Shown here piece by piece: positions 1 through 5,206 of a stretch of DNA of 5,216 bases. Both the position numbers and the translations under genes were made by a program. This DNA is from Candidatus Omnitrophota bacterium (GTDB lineage Bacteria > Omnitrophota > Gorgyraeia > Gygaellales > Profunditerraquicolaceae): assembly GCA_023229385.1 (NCBI GenBank), contig JALNZI010000100.1, positions 1-5,216 of the forward strand. The letters run 5' to 3'. The notes below the pieces were generated by a model, which saw only the letters and a program-made list of their open reading frames with translations, had not been told where the DNA came from and did not search any database. Numbering within the stretch: the first letter of the stretch is position 1; each line of letters begins with the position of its first letter.

Positions 1-9
1 ATTATCAAT

Positions 10-91
10 TGGGCGGAAGAGGATTTGAACCTCCAAGGGTTACCCCAATAGCTCCTAAGGCTATCGCGTATGCCAATTCCGCCATCCGCCC
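10..91 (-). tRNA. tRNA-Leu, anticodon UAG
   Basis: This is a complete type II tRNA of 82 nt without CCA. The acceptor arms GGGCGGA and TCCGCCC pair perfectly over 7 bp, followed by discriminator A. The D stem is GCG/CGC around a loop containing GG. The anticodon stem is ATAGC/GCTAT with loop CTTAGGA, giving anticodon UAG, which reads CUA and related Leu codons. A long variable arm of 13 nt (TGGGGTAACCCTT) is typical of tRNA-Leu. The T arm is GGAGG-TTCAAAT-CCTCT. CCA is not encoded, so it must be added by a nucleotidyltransferase. The gene lies 54 nt downstream of tRNA-Lys. I see no convincing promoter in the spacer 92-145, so it is probably processed from the same transcript (inference). Confidence 0.97.
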
Positions 92-145
92 GGATATTCC
101 TCTTCTCGCTGCGCCCTATCTGTTAACTGCTATATCTTAAATTTA

Positions 146-218
146 TGAGCCTCCCGCGACTCGAACGCGGCACAACCACATTAAAAGTGTGGTGCTCTAC
201 CTGATGAGCTAGAGGCCC
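146..218 (-). tRNA. tRNA-Lys, anticodon UUU
   Basis: This is a complete 73-nt cloverleaf. The acceptor GGGCCTC pairs with GAGGCTC (one G-U) and is followed by discriminator A. The anticodon stem is CCACA/TGTGG with loop CTTTTAA, so the anticodon is UUU, reading AAA/AAG. The T arm is CCGCG-TTCGAGT-CGCGG. CCA is not encoded. The mature 5' end is only 5 nt (ACAAA) past the frr stop codon. There is no room for a separate promoter, so the tRNA almost certainly lies in the 3' part of the frr mRNA and is released by RNase P (inference from spacing). Confidence 0.97.
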
Positions 219-223
219 TTTGT

Positions 224-784
224 TTAGAATTCCAATACTTCTTTTTCTTTGCTCTTTAAAAGTTCGTCGATCTTTGCTATATATCTATCAACCGCTTTCT
301 GTAATTCATCAACACCGCGGAATTTCTCATCTTCAGAAATAATCTTGTCTTTTTCTAATTTCTCTACTGTTTCCTTAGCGTCCCTTCTAATTGTACGCAT
401 AGAGACACGGCCGTCTTCGGACATTTTATGAATTACCTTGGCCAACTCCAGCCGCCTTTCCTTGGATAGCTGAGGAACGGCAAGCCTGATAATTTTACCG
501 TCATTAGAAGGATTAATGCCCAGGTTAGATTTAAGAATCGCTTTTTCGATTTCCACAATTGCCGTAGGGTCCCAAGGCTGGATAACAATCAAATGCGCAT
601 CAGGAGCAGATATAGCTGCCAGCTGCTTAAGCATAGTCGGGGTACCATAATAATCAATATGCAATCCCTCAACTAAACTCGGGGACGCCCGACCAGTCCT
701 TACTTCCTGAAACTGGCGGTTCATTGATTCAAAAGCCTTTTTCATCTTTTCTTCTGTATTATGTATTATTTCTTTAATAGTCAT
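224..784 (-). CDS. frr: Ribosome recycling factor (RRF)
   Basis: RRF works with EF-G in the cytoplasm to split the post-termination ribosome so that its subunits can be reused. The protein is 186 residues, essentially the usual family length (E. coli 185). The N-terminal helix of the three-helix bundle (about 1-28) leads into the RTGRASPSLVEGL hinge motif at 29-41. The beta domain spans about 31-104, with PTAIVEIEKAI near 73-83 and SNLGINP near 86-92. The long C-terminal helices contain the conserved IRRDA at 132-136, whose arginine contacts the ribosome in studied RRFs. The ATG start is preceded by AAAGGCGG at 790-797, a fair Shine-Dalgarno sequence. It follows pyrH by 16 nt and is the last protein gene of the operon; tRNA-Lys follows 5 nt after the TAA stop. 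Nothing is missing from the protein. Confidence 0.98.
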   Translation of the reverse strand: MTIKEIIHNTEEKMKKAFESMNRQFQEVRTGRASPSLVEGLHIDYYGTPTMLKQLAAISAPDAHLIVIQPWDPTAIVEIEKAILKSNLGINPSNDGKIIRLAVPQLSKERRLELAKVIHKMSEDGRVSMRTIRRDAKETVEKLEKDKIISEDEKFRGVDELQKAVDRYIAKIDELLKSKEKEVLEF

Positions 785-800
785 GTCTGCCGCCTTTCGC

Positions 801-1523
801 TTATCTTACAACTGTGCCGATTTTTTCACCTAAAACTACACGTTTAATATTCCCCTGGCGATTAAGATTAAAGACAACAATGGGCAACTTATTATCCATA
901 CATAAGCTGATTGCTGTAGCATCCATTACTTTCAAGCCTTTCTTAAGCACATCTATATACTTTAACTGGCTAAACTTTTTGGCATTCTTTACCTTAACCG
1001 GGTCAGCGGCATAAACCCCATCCACCTTAGTGGCCTTCAAAATAGCATCCGCGTTAATTTCCATAGCCCGAAGAGCCGCGGCCGTATCGGTAGTGAAATA
1101 TGGATTACCGGTGCCGGCAACAAAAATAACCACCCTCCCCTTTTCTAAATGCCGAATAGCCCTTCTTTTAATATATGGCTCGGCTATCCTTTGCATCTCA
1201 ATAGCTGTCATTACTCTTGTGGGTACGCCTGATTTCTCCAGCGCATCCTGCAGGGAAAGCCCATTAATTACAGTAGCCAACATCCCCATATAATCGGCAA
1301 CACTTCGGTCCAAATCCAAGCCGCGCGAAGCGGTATTCTCCTGTCCACGCAGGATATTTCCGGCGCCTAAAACAACAGCCACATCTACGCTCAAGCCCCT
1401 GATTTCTTTAATCTGGAGTGATATGGTTTTAAGCACCTCAGGGTCTATGCCATGAGTATTTTTACCTTGAAGCGCCTCACCACTGAGCTTAAGGACAATT
1501 CTCTTGTAAGCCGGTTTGAGCAT
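801..1523 (-). CDS. pyrH: UMP kinase
   Basis: PyrH phosphorylates UMP to UDP with ATP, the committed step from UMP towards UTP and CTP. It is a cytoplasmic, typically hexameric enzyme of the amino acid kinase family and is unrelated to eukaryotic UMP/CMP kinase. The 240 residues match the family length. Visible motifs are KLSGEALQG (12-20) for phosphate binding, VLGAGNILRG (51-60), ADYMGMLATVING (76-88), GTGNPYFTTDTAAA (137-150) for UMP, KATKVDGVYAADPVK (163-177) for the nucleotide, and KVMDATAISL (198-207). One small oddity is Ala54 where the family usually has Gly in the GGGN loop. The ATG abuts the tsf stop (TAAATG) and has only a weak Shine-Dalgarno sequence, so translation is probably coupled to tsf (inference). 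Bacterial PyrH is generally inhibited by UTP, but this cannot be read from the sequence. Confidence 0.98.
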   Translation of the reverse strand: MLKPAYKRIVLKLSGEALQGKNTHGIDPEVLKTISLQIKEIRGLSVDVAVVLGAGNILRGQENTASRGLDLDRSVADYMGMLATVINGLSLQDALEKSGVPTRVMTAIEMQRIAEPYIKRRAIRHLEKGRVVIFVAGTGNPYFTTDTAAALRAMEINADAILKATKVDGVYAADPVKVKNAKKFSQLKYIDVLKKGLKVMDATAISLCMDNKLPIVVFNLNRQGNIKRVVLGEKIGTVVR

Positions 1524-2048
1524 TTATTCGCCGATCTTATAGCGGATGAACCTGCGGATAACAATATTCTCGCCAATCTTTCCTACAATGCTGCCCAAAT
1601 AATCCCTGATTGTTAAACTCTGGTCTTTGACAAAAACCTGCTCCAACAAACAATTATTCTTGTAATAATCTTCCTTGCTTTTTTCATGCTGCAGGACATC
1701 CTCCGGCACATCTTCCTTCTTTATATATGACGGGCTGCTGGCAGCTATATGCATAGCTAAATCTTTGGTAAACTTAATAAACTCGTCATTTTTAGCCGCG
1801 AAATCAGATTCACAGTTTACCTCTACTAAAGCACCCATTTTATTTCCATGATGTATATAACAATCAATCCTGCCTTCTTTAGCAGCACGGCTTTGTTTTT
1901 TAGCGGCAATTTCCAGGCCTTGTTTACGCAACAAGATTGCTGCCTGTTTGATATCCCCCTTAGCCTCTTCCAAAGCCTTCCGGCAATGCGCGATGCTCGA
2001 GCAGGTCATATCTCTTAATTCTTTAATAGCGCTCAATGAATTCTTCAT
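1524..2048 (-). CDS. tsf: Elongation factor Ts, short form
   Basis: EF-Ts is the nucleotide exchange factor that releases GDP from EF-Tu. The N-terminal UBA-like domain (about 5-44) contains IKELRDMT and KALEEAKGDIKQA. The core follows: YIHHGNKMGALVEVNCESDF (64-83) holds the SDF version of the TDF motif that contacts EF-Tu. KDLAMHIAA (95-103), CLLEQVFVKD (123-132) and GKIGENIVIRRF (156-167) complete the core. The length of 174 residues compares with 283 in E. coli and 196 in Thermus thermophilus. It lacks the second core subdomain like the Thermus protein, and also lacks a helical segment of about 22 residues around residues 120-127. The UBA loop reads TCSSIAHC where most homologues have TGAGMMDC. 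The ATG lies 1 nt after the rpsB stop, with AAGGGG at 2059-2064 as Shine-Dalgarno sequence inside the last rpsB codons. Confidence 0.97.
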   Translation of the reverse strand: MKNSLSAIKELRDMTCSSIAHCRKALEEAKGDIKQAAILLRKQGLEIAAKKQSRAAKEGRIDCYIHHGNKMGALVEVNCESDFAAKNDEFIKFTKDLAMHIAASSPSYIKKEDVPEDVLQHEKSKEDYYKNNCLLEQVFVKDQSLTIRDYLGSIVGKIGENIVIRRFIRYKIGE

Positions 2049-2049
2049 T

Positions 2050-2949
2050 TTAAAACGACCCCTTCTTTCTTGATTTCAGTTTTGTATCCACTACGGGCTT
2101 AATGTGCGCCCTTTTTGCTGAGCCGGCATCATCAATAGGCGGCTGGCTCTCCTCAACAATTTCCTCAATTTCCTTAATCTTTACCTCTTCTTCAGGAAGA
2201 ACCTCGGGTAGAATATCCTGTTTTGCCTCTTCTACTTTAACCCCCTCCTGAGAAAGATAAGATAAGAATTTCTTTCTCCCTTCAATAATCGTGTCCGCCA
2301 TAATCGTAGCTACGGTACGGATAGATTTGGTGGCATCGTCATTACCCGGAATAGGGTAATCCACCAGGTCAGGATTGGAATTAGTATCAATTAACCCGAT
2401 TATCGGAATACCCAGCCTGCGTGCCTCAAGTACCGCAGTCTCCTCTTTTTTGGTATCTACAATAAAAGCTGCCTTGGGCATACGCTCCATAGCAACTATG
2501 CCTGAGAAATTTTTGTTCAACTTGGCCATTTCTTTTTCCAGGCCGGCAACCTCTTTTTTGGTTAATTTTTCAAATGTCCCGTCAGTGCGCATTTTTTCAA
2601 TTTCCTTAAGACGGTTAATACTCTTCTTAATAGTGGCAAAGTTAGTCAGCATCCCTCCCGGCCAACGGTCAGTAACATAATACATACCGCAACGGATTGC
2701 CTCCTGTTTGATCACATCCTGAGCCTGTTTCTTTGTCCCTACAAAAAGGACAAATTCACCTTTTGAAGTTATATCCATTAAGAAATCCCGGGCGGCATTA
2801 ATACATTCCTCGGTTTTTTCCAGGTCAATAATGTAAATACCACTTCGTGAACCAAAAATGAACTTCTTCATTTTAGGATTCCAGCGCTTAGTCTGGTGCC
2901 CAAAATGTACTCCTGCTTCTAAAAGCTGTTTGATTAATTCTGATGGCAC
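2050..2949 (-). CDS. rpsB: 30S ribosomal protein S2
   Basis: S2 joins the small ribosomal subunit late in assembly, with S1, near the mRNA exit side. Signatures are LLEAGVHFGHQ (9-19), KRWNPKMKKFIFGSRSGIYI (21-40), LFVGTKKQAQ (68-77), DRWPGGMLTNF (94-104), PKAAFIVDTKKE (158-169) and GIPIIGLIDTNSNP (180-193). I chose the GTG start at 2949: it gives the short lead-in MPSELIKQLLEAGVHFGH, the same length as in B. subtilis S2, and has a strong Shine-Dalgarno sequence 9 nt upstream. A TTG start at 2997 would add 16 basic residues but has no Shine-Dalgarno sequence. The ribosomal fold ends near residue 228. The remaining tail is acidic (about 235-275, rich in E and V/I), then basic (KLKSRKKGSF at the end). 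The 299 residues exceed the roughly 240 of E. coli. It is the first gene of the operon and has its own promoter. Confidence 0.97.
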   Translation of the reverse strand: MPSELIKQLLEAGVHFGHQTKRWNPKMKKFIFGSRSGIYIIDLEKTEECINAARDFLMDITSKGEFVLFVGTKKQAQDVIKQEAIRCGMYYVTDRWPGGMLTNFATIKKSINRLKEIEKMRTDGTFEKLTKKEVAGLEKEMAKLNKNFSGIVAMERMPKAAFIVDTKKEETAVLEARRLGIPIIGLIDTNSNPDLVDYPIPGNDDATKSIRTVATIMADTIIEGRKKFLSYLSQEGVKVEEAKQDILPEVLPEEEVKIKEIEEIVEESQPPIDDAGSAKRAHIKPVVDTKLKSRKKGSF

Positions 2950-3080
2950 GTTTTTATTCCCCCTCTTTCTTTGTGGCTTTGGCTGTTCGCTCGCCAAACC
3001 ATGGTTATCTTAACCAGTTAATCTGCTTTCCTGCCTTCCTTGCTTCAAATAAGCCGGAAAATTAAGGCAAAAAAGTTAAT
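2950..3080 (-). promoter_or_regulatory. Structured 5' leader of the rpsB operon mRNA
   Basis: The predicted transcript start lies near 3080, leaving a leader of about 130 nt before the rpsB GTG. Three stem-loops can be drawn by hand in the minus-strand RNA. At 3036-3059, TTCC and GCTT pair with AAGC and GGAA across a small internal loop. At 3002-3016, TGGTTA-AGA-TAACCA forms. At 2975-3000, GGTTTGGC pairs with GCCAAAGCC (one bulged G) around the 9-nt loop GAGCGAACA. The last two are separated by one base, and the third ends about 10 nt before the Shine-Dalgarno sequence. No U-run follows, so it does not look like a transcription attenuator. Autogenous control of rpsB-tsf by S2 is known in E. 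coli. That this leader is an S2-binding element is an inference. Confidence 0.45.
2959..2965 (-). promoter_or_regulatory. Shine-Dalgarno of rpsB (decides the GTG start)
   Basis: On the minus strand, GAGGGGG sits 9 nt before GTG at 2947-2949. This is the only good ribosome binding site near the 5' end of rpsB. The in-frame TTG at 2995-2997 and the out-of-frame ATG at 3000-3002 have nothing comparable upstream. This favours the shorter protein. Confidence 0.7.
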
Positions 3081-3086
3081 TTTGTA

Positions 3087-3114
3087 ATTATAGCAAATTT
3101 TTTCTTATTTGCAA
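3087..3114 (-). promoter_or_regulatory. Sigma70-type extended -10 promoter of rpsB-tsf-pyrH-frr
   Basis: On the minus strand, TTGCAA (3109-3114; 4 of 6 matches to the -35 consensus) is followed after 16 bp by a perfect TATAAT (3087-3092). The -10 is preceded by TG one base upstream (TGCTATAAT), an extended -10. An A-rich spacer lies between the boxes. Transcription would start near 3080. The -35 box begins 3 nt after the stop codon of the upstream exporter gene. Confidence 0.82.
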
Positions 3115-3117
3115 CTA

Positions 3118-4905
3118 TTATTGTAACTCTTGAGCGTTATAAAGCCGTTTGTACAAACCCTTGTTTTCCAACAGCTGGTTATGCGTACCCTGCTCAACGA
3201 TTATTCCCTTGTCTATAACTACAATTCTATTGGCATTTCTTACCGTAGAAAGCCGGTGGGCAATCATAAAAACTGTCCTGCCGGTAACCAGGCTGTCTAA
3301 AGCCTCCTGAACAATACGTTCAGATGTAGAGTCTAACTGTGAGGTAGCTTCATCCAGGATTAATATCGGGGCATTCTTTAAAAGGGCGCGGGCAATAGCA
3401 ATCCGCTGACGTTCCCCGCCGGAAATTTTTACTCCCCTGTCGCCAATTATTGTATTATATCCTTGCGGGCATTTGGAGATAAAATCATGCGCGTGAGCCC
3501 TTCTGGCCGCTCCTTCTATTTCTTTATCAGAAGCATCCAGCTTACCATAAGCAATATTAGCCCGGATCGTATCATTAAAAAGCATGGTTTCCTGATTAAC
3601 TATACCTATCTGGTTACGCAATGATCTTAAATCAAACTCCCGCACATCCACTCCATCAATAAGAACGCTTCCTTTTTGAGGGTCGTAAAAACGCGGAATT
3701 AAATCCACCAGCGTGCTTTTTCCCGTGCCGCTGGGGCCGACAATTGCCAGCATCTGGCCGTAACCAACCTCTAAATTAATCCCTTTCAGGATTTGCGTAT
3801 CGGCATAACTGAACCAGACATCATTAAATCTGATACTCTGCTTAAAACCAGTTAAGGTTTTAGGCACCAGCGGTTCTTTTACGCTCGGCTCTGTCTCCAA
3901 TACCTCATGTATGCGTTCGCTGGCCGCCATAGCCTGTTGGTTTAAAGCATTTACCTGGCTTAATTTCTTTAATGGCCGGATTAAAGATAAAAGCGAACCC
4001 AGAAACAGACCAAAAACTCCAAAAGATATTTTACCGGCGATAACTTCGCGGCCACCCCAGAAGAATACCAGTACTCCGGCAATACACCCCAAGAATTCCG
4101 TAGCAGGATTAAGCAGCAGCGTACGCTTAATTGACTTCATGGAAAGTTTATAATAATCCATGTTTACCTTATTAAATTTACTAATCTCATGCTCTTCCAT
4201 ATTGAAGGCCTTGACGATACGCGCGCCCATAATTGTTTCATAAAGCAGAGAATTCGTATCAGCGGCATTTTCCTGGGTACGTTTAGAAAGTTTTCTTAAA
4301 ACCTTACCAACCTTTATAATCGGTAAACTAATTAAAGGCACGAATATAAACGAAACTAAAGCCAATTTAAAATAAATAAAGAAGATAACTATGGCAAAGA
4401 TAACCACCTGCAAACTCTGATAAATCAGGTCGGTTGAACCGTAAGAAACGGCATTTTCTACAAGCCTGACGTCATTATTAATCCGCGACATCAGCTCACC
4501 GCCGCGCTTATGAGTAAAATAGTTAAGCGACAAAGATTGTATCTTGGCATAGAGCTTGGATTTAATATCCCTAACCACGCTTTGACCGATATCTGACATA
4601 AGATAGCTTTGGAAAAACCCAAAAACCCCCTTCAGAAAGAAAAGTACCAGAACAGTAACAACCATATAGGTTAACAGTACTTCCGGAGAGGTATTATTTA
4701 CTTGATCCACAAAATTTGCCAGGAAATCCGGTAATTTAGCGGGAATAATGATCTTTTTATTGGTCAAAACCTTATCTGCCAAAGGCACCATCATTGCCAG
4801 CGACACACCGTCAAATATGGCAGAAAAACCCATGCAAACTATAGCTATAGCGAACAAACTATAATAAGGCCGCACAAATTTGAGTAACTTGAGATAATCC
4901 TTCAT
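3118..4905 (-). CDS. MsbA-type ABC exporter (fused TMD-NBD)
   Basis: This 595-residue half-transporter works as a homodimer in the inner membrane. The N-terminal exporter domain has about six helices (near 15-40, 77-100, 160-180, 182-198, 268-286, 292-314). The C-terminal ATPase has A-loop Tyr367, Walker A GPSGTGKST (390-398), Q-loop Gln438, signature ISGGERQ (494-500), Walker B ILILDEA (514-520, Asp518 and Glu519), D-loop SQLD (522-525) and H-loop His550. All catalytic residues are present, so it should hydrolyse ATP. MsbA proteins of this build flip lipid A-core across the inner membrane. Substrate assignment here rests on overall resemblance, and a drug or other lipid exporter remains possible, so no gene symbol is given. 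The ATG has an AGGAAAGGTGA ribosome binding site just upstream and its own promoter. No terminator is visible before the rpsB promoter. Confidence 0.93.
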   Translation of the reverse strand: MKDYLKLLKFVRPYYSLFAIAIVCMGFSAIFDGVSLAMMVPLADKVLTNKKIIIPAKLPDFLANFVDQVNNTSPEVLLTYMVVTVLVLFFLKGVFGFFQSYLMSDIGQSVVRDIKSKLYAKIQSLSLNYFTHKRGGELMSRINNDVRLVENAVSYGSTDLIYQSLQVVIFAIVIFFIYFKLALVSFIFVPLISLPIIKVGKVLRKLSKRTQENAADTNSLLYETIMGARIVKAFNMEEHEISKFNKVNMDYYKLSMKSIKRTLLLNPATEFLGCIAGVLVFFWGGREVIAGKISFGVFGLFLGSLLSLIRPLKKLSQVNALNQQAMAASERIHEVLETEPSVKEPLVPKTLTGFKQSIRFNDVWFSYADTQILKGINLEVGYGQMLAIVGPSGTGKSTLVDLIPRFYDPQKGSVLIDGVDVREFDLRSLRNQIGIVNQETMLFNDTIRANIAYGKLDASDKEIEGAARRAHAHDFISKCPQGYNTIIGDRGVKISGGERQRIAIARALLKNAPILILDEATSQLDSTSERIVQEALDSLVTGRTVFMIAHRLSTVRNANRIVVIDKGIIVEQGTHNQLLENKGLYKRLYNAQELQ

Positions 4906-4930
4906 CTTTCACCTTTCCTAAAGAAAGTTT

Positions 4931-4959
4931 ATTTTAACATATCTGCTTAAGCATGGCAA
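4931..4959 (-). promoter_or_regulatory. Sigma70-type extended -10 promoter of the exporter gene
   Basis: On the minus strand, TTGCCA (4954-4959; 5 of 6) and TAAAAT (4931-4936; 5 of 6) are separated by 17 bp, with TG one base before the -10 (TGTTAAAAT). The start would be near 4924, leaving a 5' UTR of about 20 nt. The spacer contains the perfect 10-bp palindrome TGCTTAAGCA (4944-4953), a possible but unproven operator. Confidence 0.75.
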
Positions 4960-5024
4960 ACCTTTTATTGCATTATTTTGCGCGCCTGTCTTGTCTTGTT
5001 TCCCGCCTATTACTCCTCAGGGTC

Positions 5025-5045
5025 CCTGCCTACCGGCAGGTAGGC
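5025..5045. repeat. Short nested palindrome
   Basis: Two perfect hairpins overlap in 21 bases: CCTGCC-TACC-GGCAGG (5025-5040, 6-bp stem, 4-nt loop) and GCCTACC-GGCA-GGTAGGC (5028-5045, 7-bp stem, 4-nt loop). They share bases, so only one can form at a time. It is GC-rich compared with its surroundings. It resembles the short palindromes scattered between genes in many uncultivated bacterial genomes, but only one copy is visible here, so dispersal is an inference. No U-run follows on either strand. Confidence 0.6.
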
Positions 5046-5082
5046 TGCCGCTGAAGATCCAAACTATCCACGAATCATTTCA

Positions 5083-5177
5083 ACTGCAATACCTCTGATA
5101 GTTTTCGTAGCGAATGTCGTACTTTCGCCTCTGCGAAAGCACGACCTGAGCGAGAAAACTAACAGAGGTATTACAGT
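5083..5177. repeat. 95-bp imperfect inverted repeat / long hairpin
   Basis: From outside to inside the arms pair as follows: ACTG with CAGT, one mismatch, AATACCTCTG with CAGAGGTATT, an A-A mismatch, TAGTTTTC with GAAAACTA. An internal loop of 9 against 8 nt comes next, with AGCGA on both sides. Then GTCGT pairs with ACGAC, followed by one A-C mismatch (G-U in minus-strand RNA), then CTTTCGC with GCGAAAG around the loop CTCT (5129-5132). About 34 base pairs form in total. It encodes no protein. It could be a dispersed palindromic element (REP- or MITE-like), a structured RNA, or the 3' end region of an upstream transcript. Confidence 0.7.
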
Positions 5178-5190
5178 GCACGGCGAAAAT

Positions 5191-5206
5191 CTTACGTGCC
5201 CGTAAG
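5191..5206. repeat. Small perfect hairpin
   Basis: CTTACG-TGCC-CGTAAG forms a perfect 6-bp stem with a 4-nt loop. On the minus strand it is followed by ATTTTCG, a short and interrupted T-run. A weak terminator for a minus-strand gene beyond the window is possible but not convincing. Confidence 0.35.

Noticed and set aside
92..145. Separate promoter for tRNA-Leu between the two tRNA genes
   Set aside because: The 54-base spacer has no paired -35 and -10 boxes at workable spacing on the minus strand. Co-transcription with tRNA-Lys explains it better.
249..431. 60-codon plus-strand open frame opposite frr
   Set aside because: It lies wholly inside the well-supported frr gene on the other strand, shows no family motif, and has no ribosome binding site or neighbour in that direction.
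814..1293. Two plus-strand open frames (814-1014 and 1030-1293) opposite pyrH
   Set aside because: Both are antisense shadows of a gene with all its UMP kinase motifs. Their translations look like mirror-frame hydrophobic noise.
2375..2680. 101-codon plus-strand open frame opposite rpsB
   Set aside because: It is an antisense shadow of a strongly conserved stretch of S2, with no independent support.
2934..3002. 22-codon upstream ORF overlapping the rpsB start as a real leader peptide gene
   Set aside because: It has no Shine-Dalgarno sequence, its start codon sits in the base of a predicted hairpin, and there is no run of a regulatory amino acid codon. It is kept only as part of the start-site finding.
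3911..4153. 80-codon plus-strand open frame opposite the exporter gene
   Set aside because: It lies antisense within the membrane domain of a complete ABC exporter and has no recognisable features.
5025..5177. CRISPR array
   Set aside because: The repeats here are inverted arms of two different hairpins. There are no regularly spaced direct repeats of constant length with unique spacers.
5191..5206. Rho-independent terminator
   Set aside because: The stem is only 6 bp and the following T-run on the minus strand (ATTTTCG) is short and interrupted. No gene upstream of it is visible.
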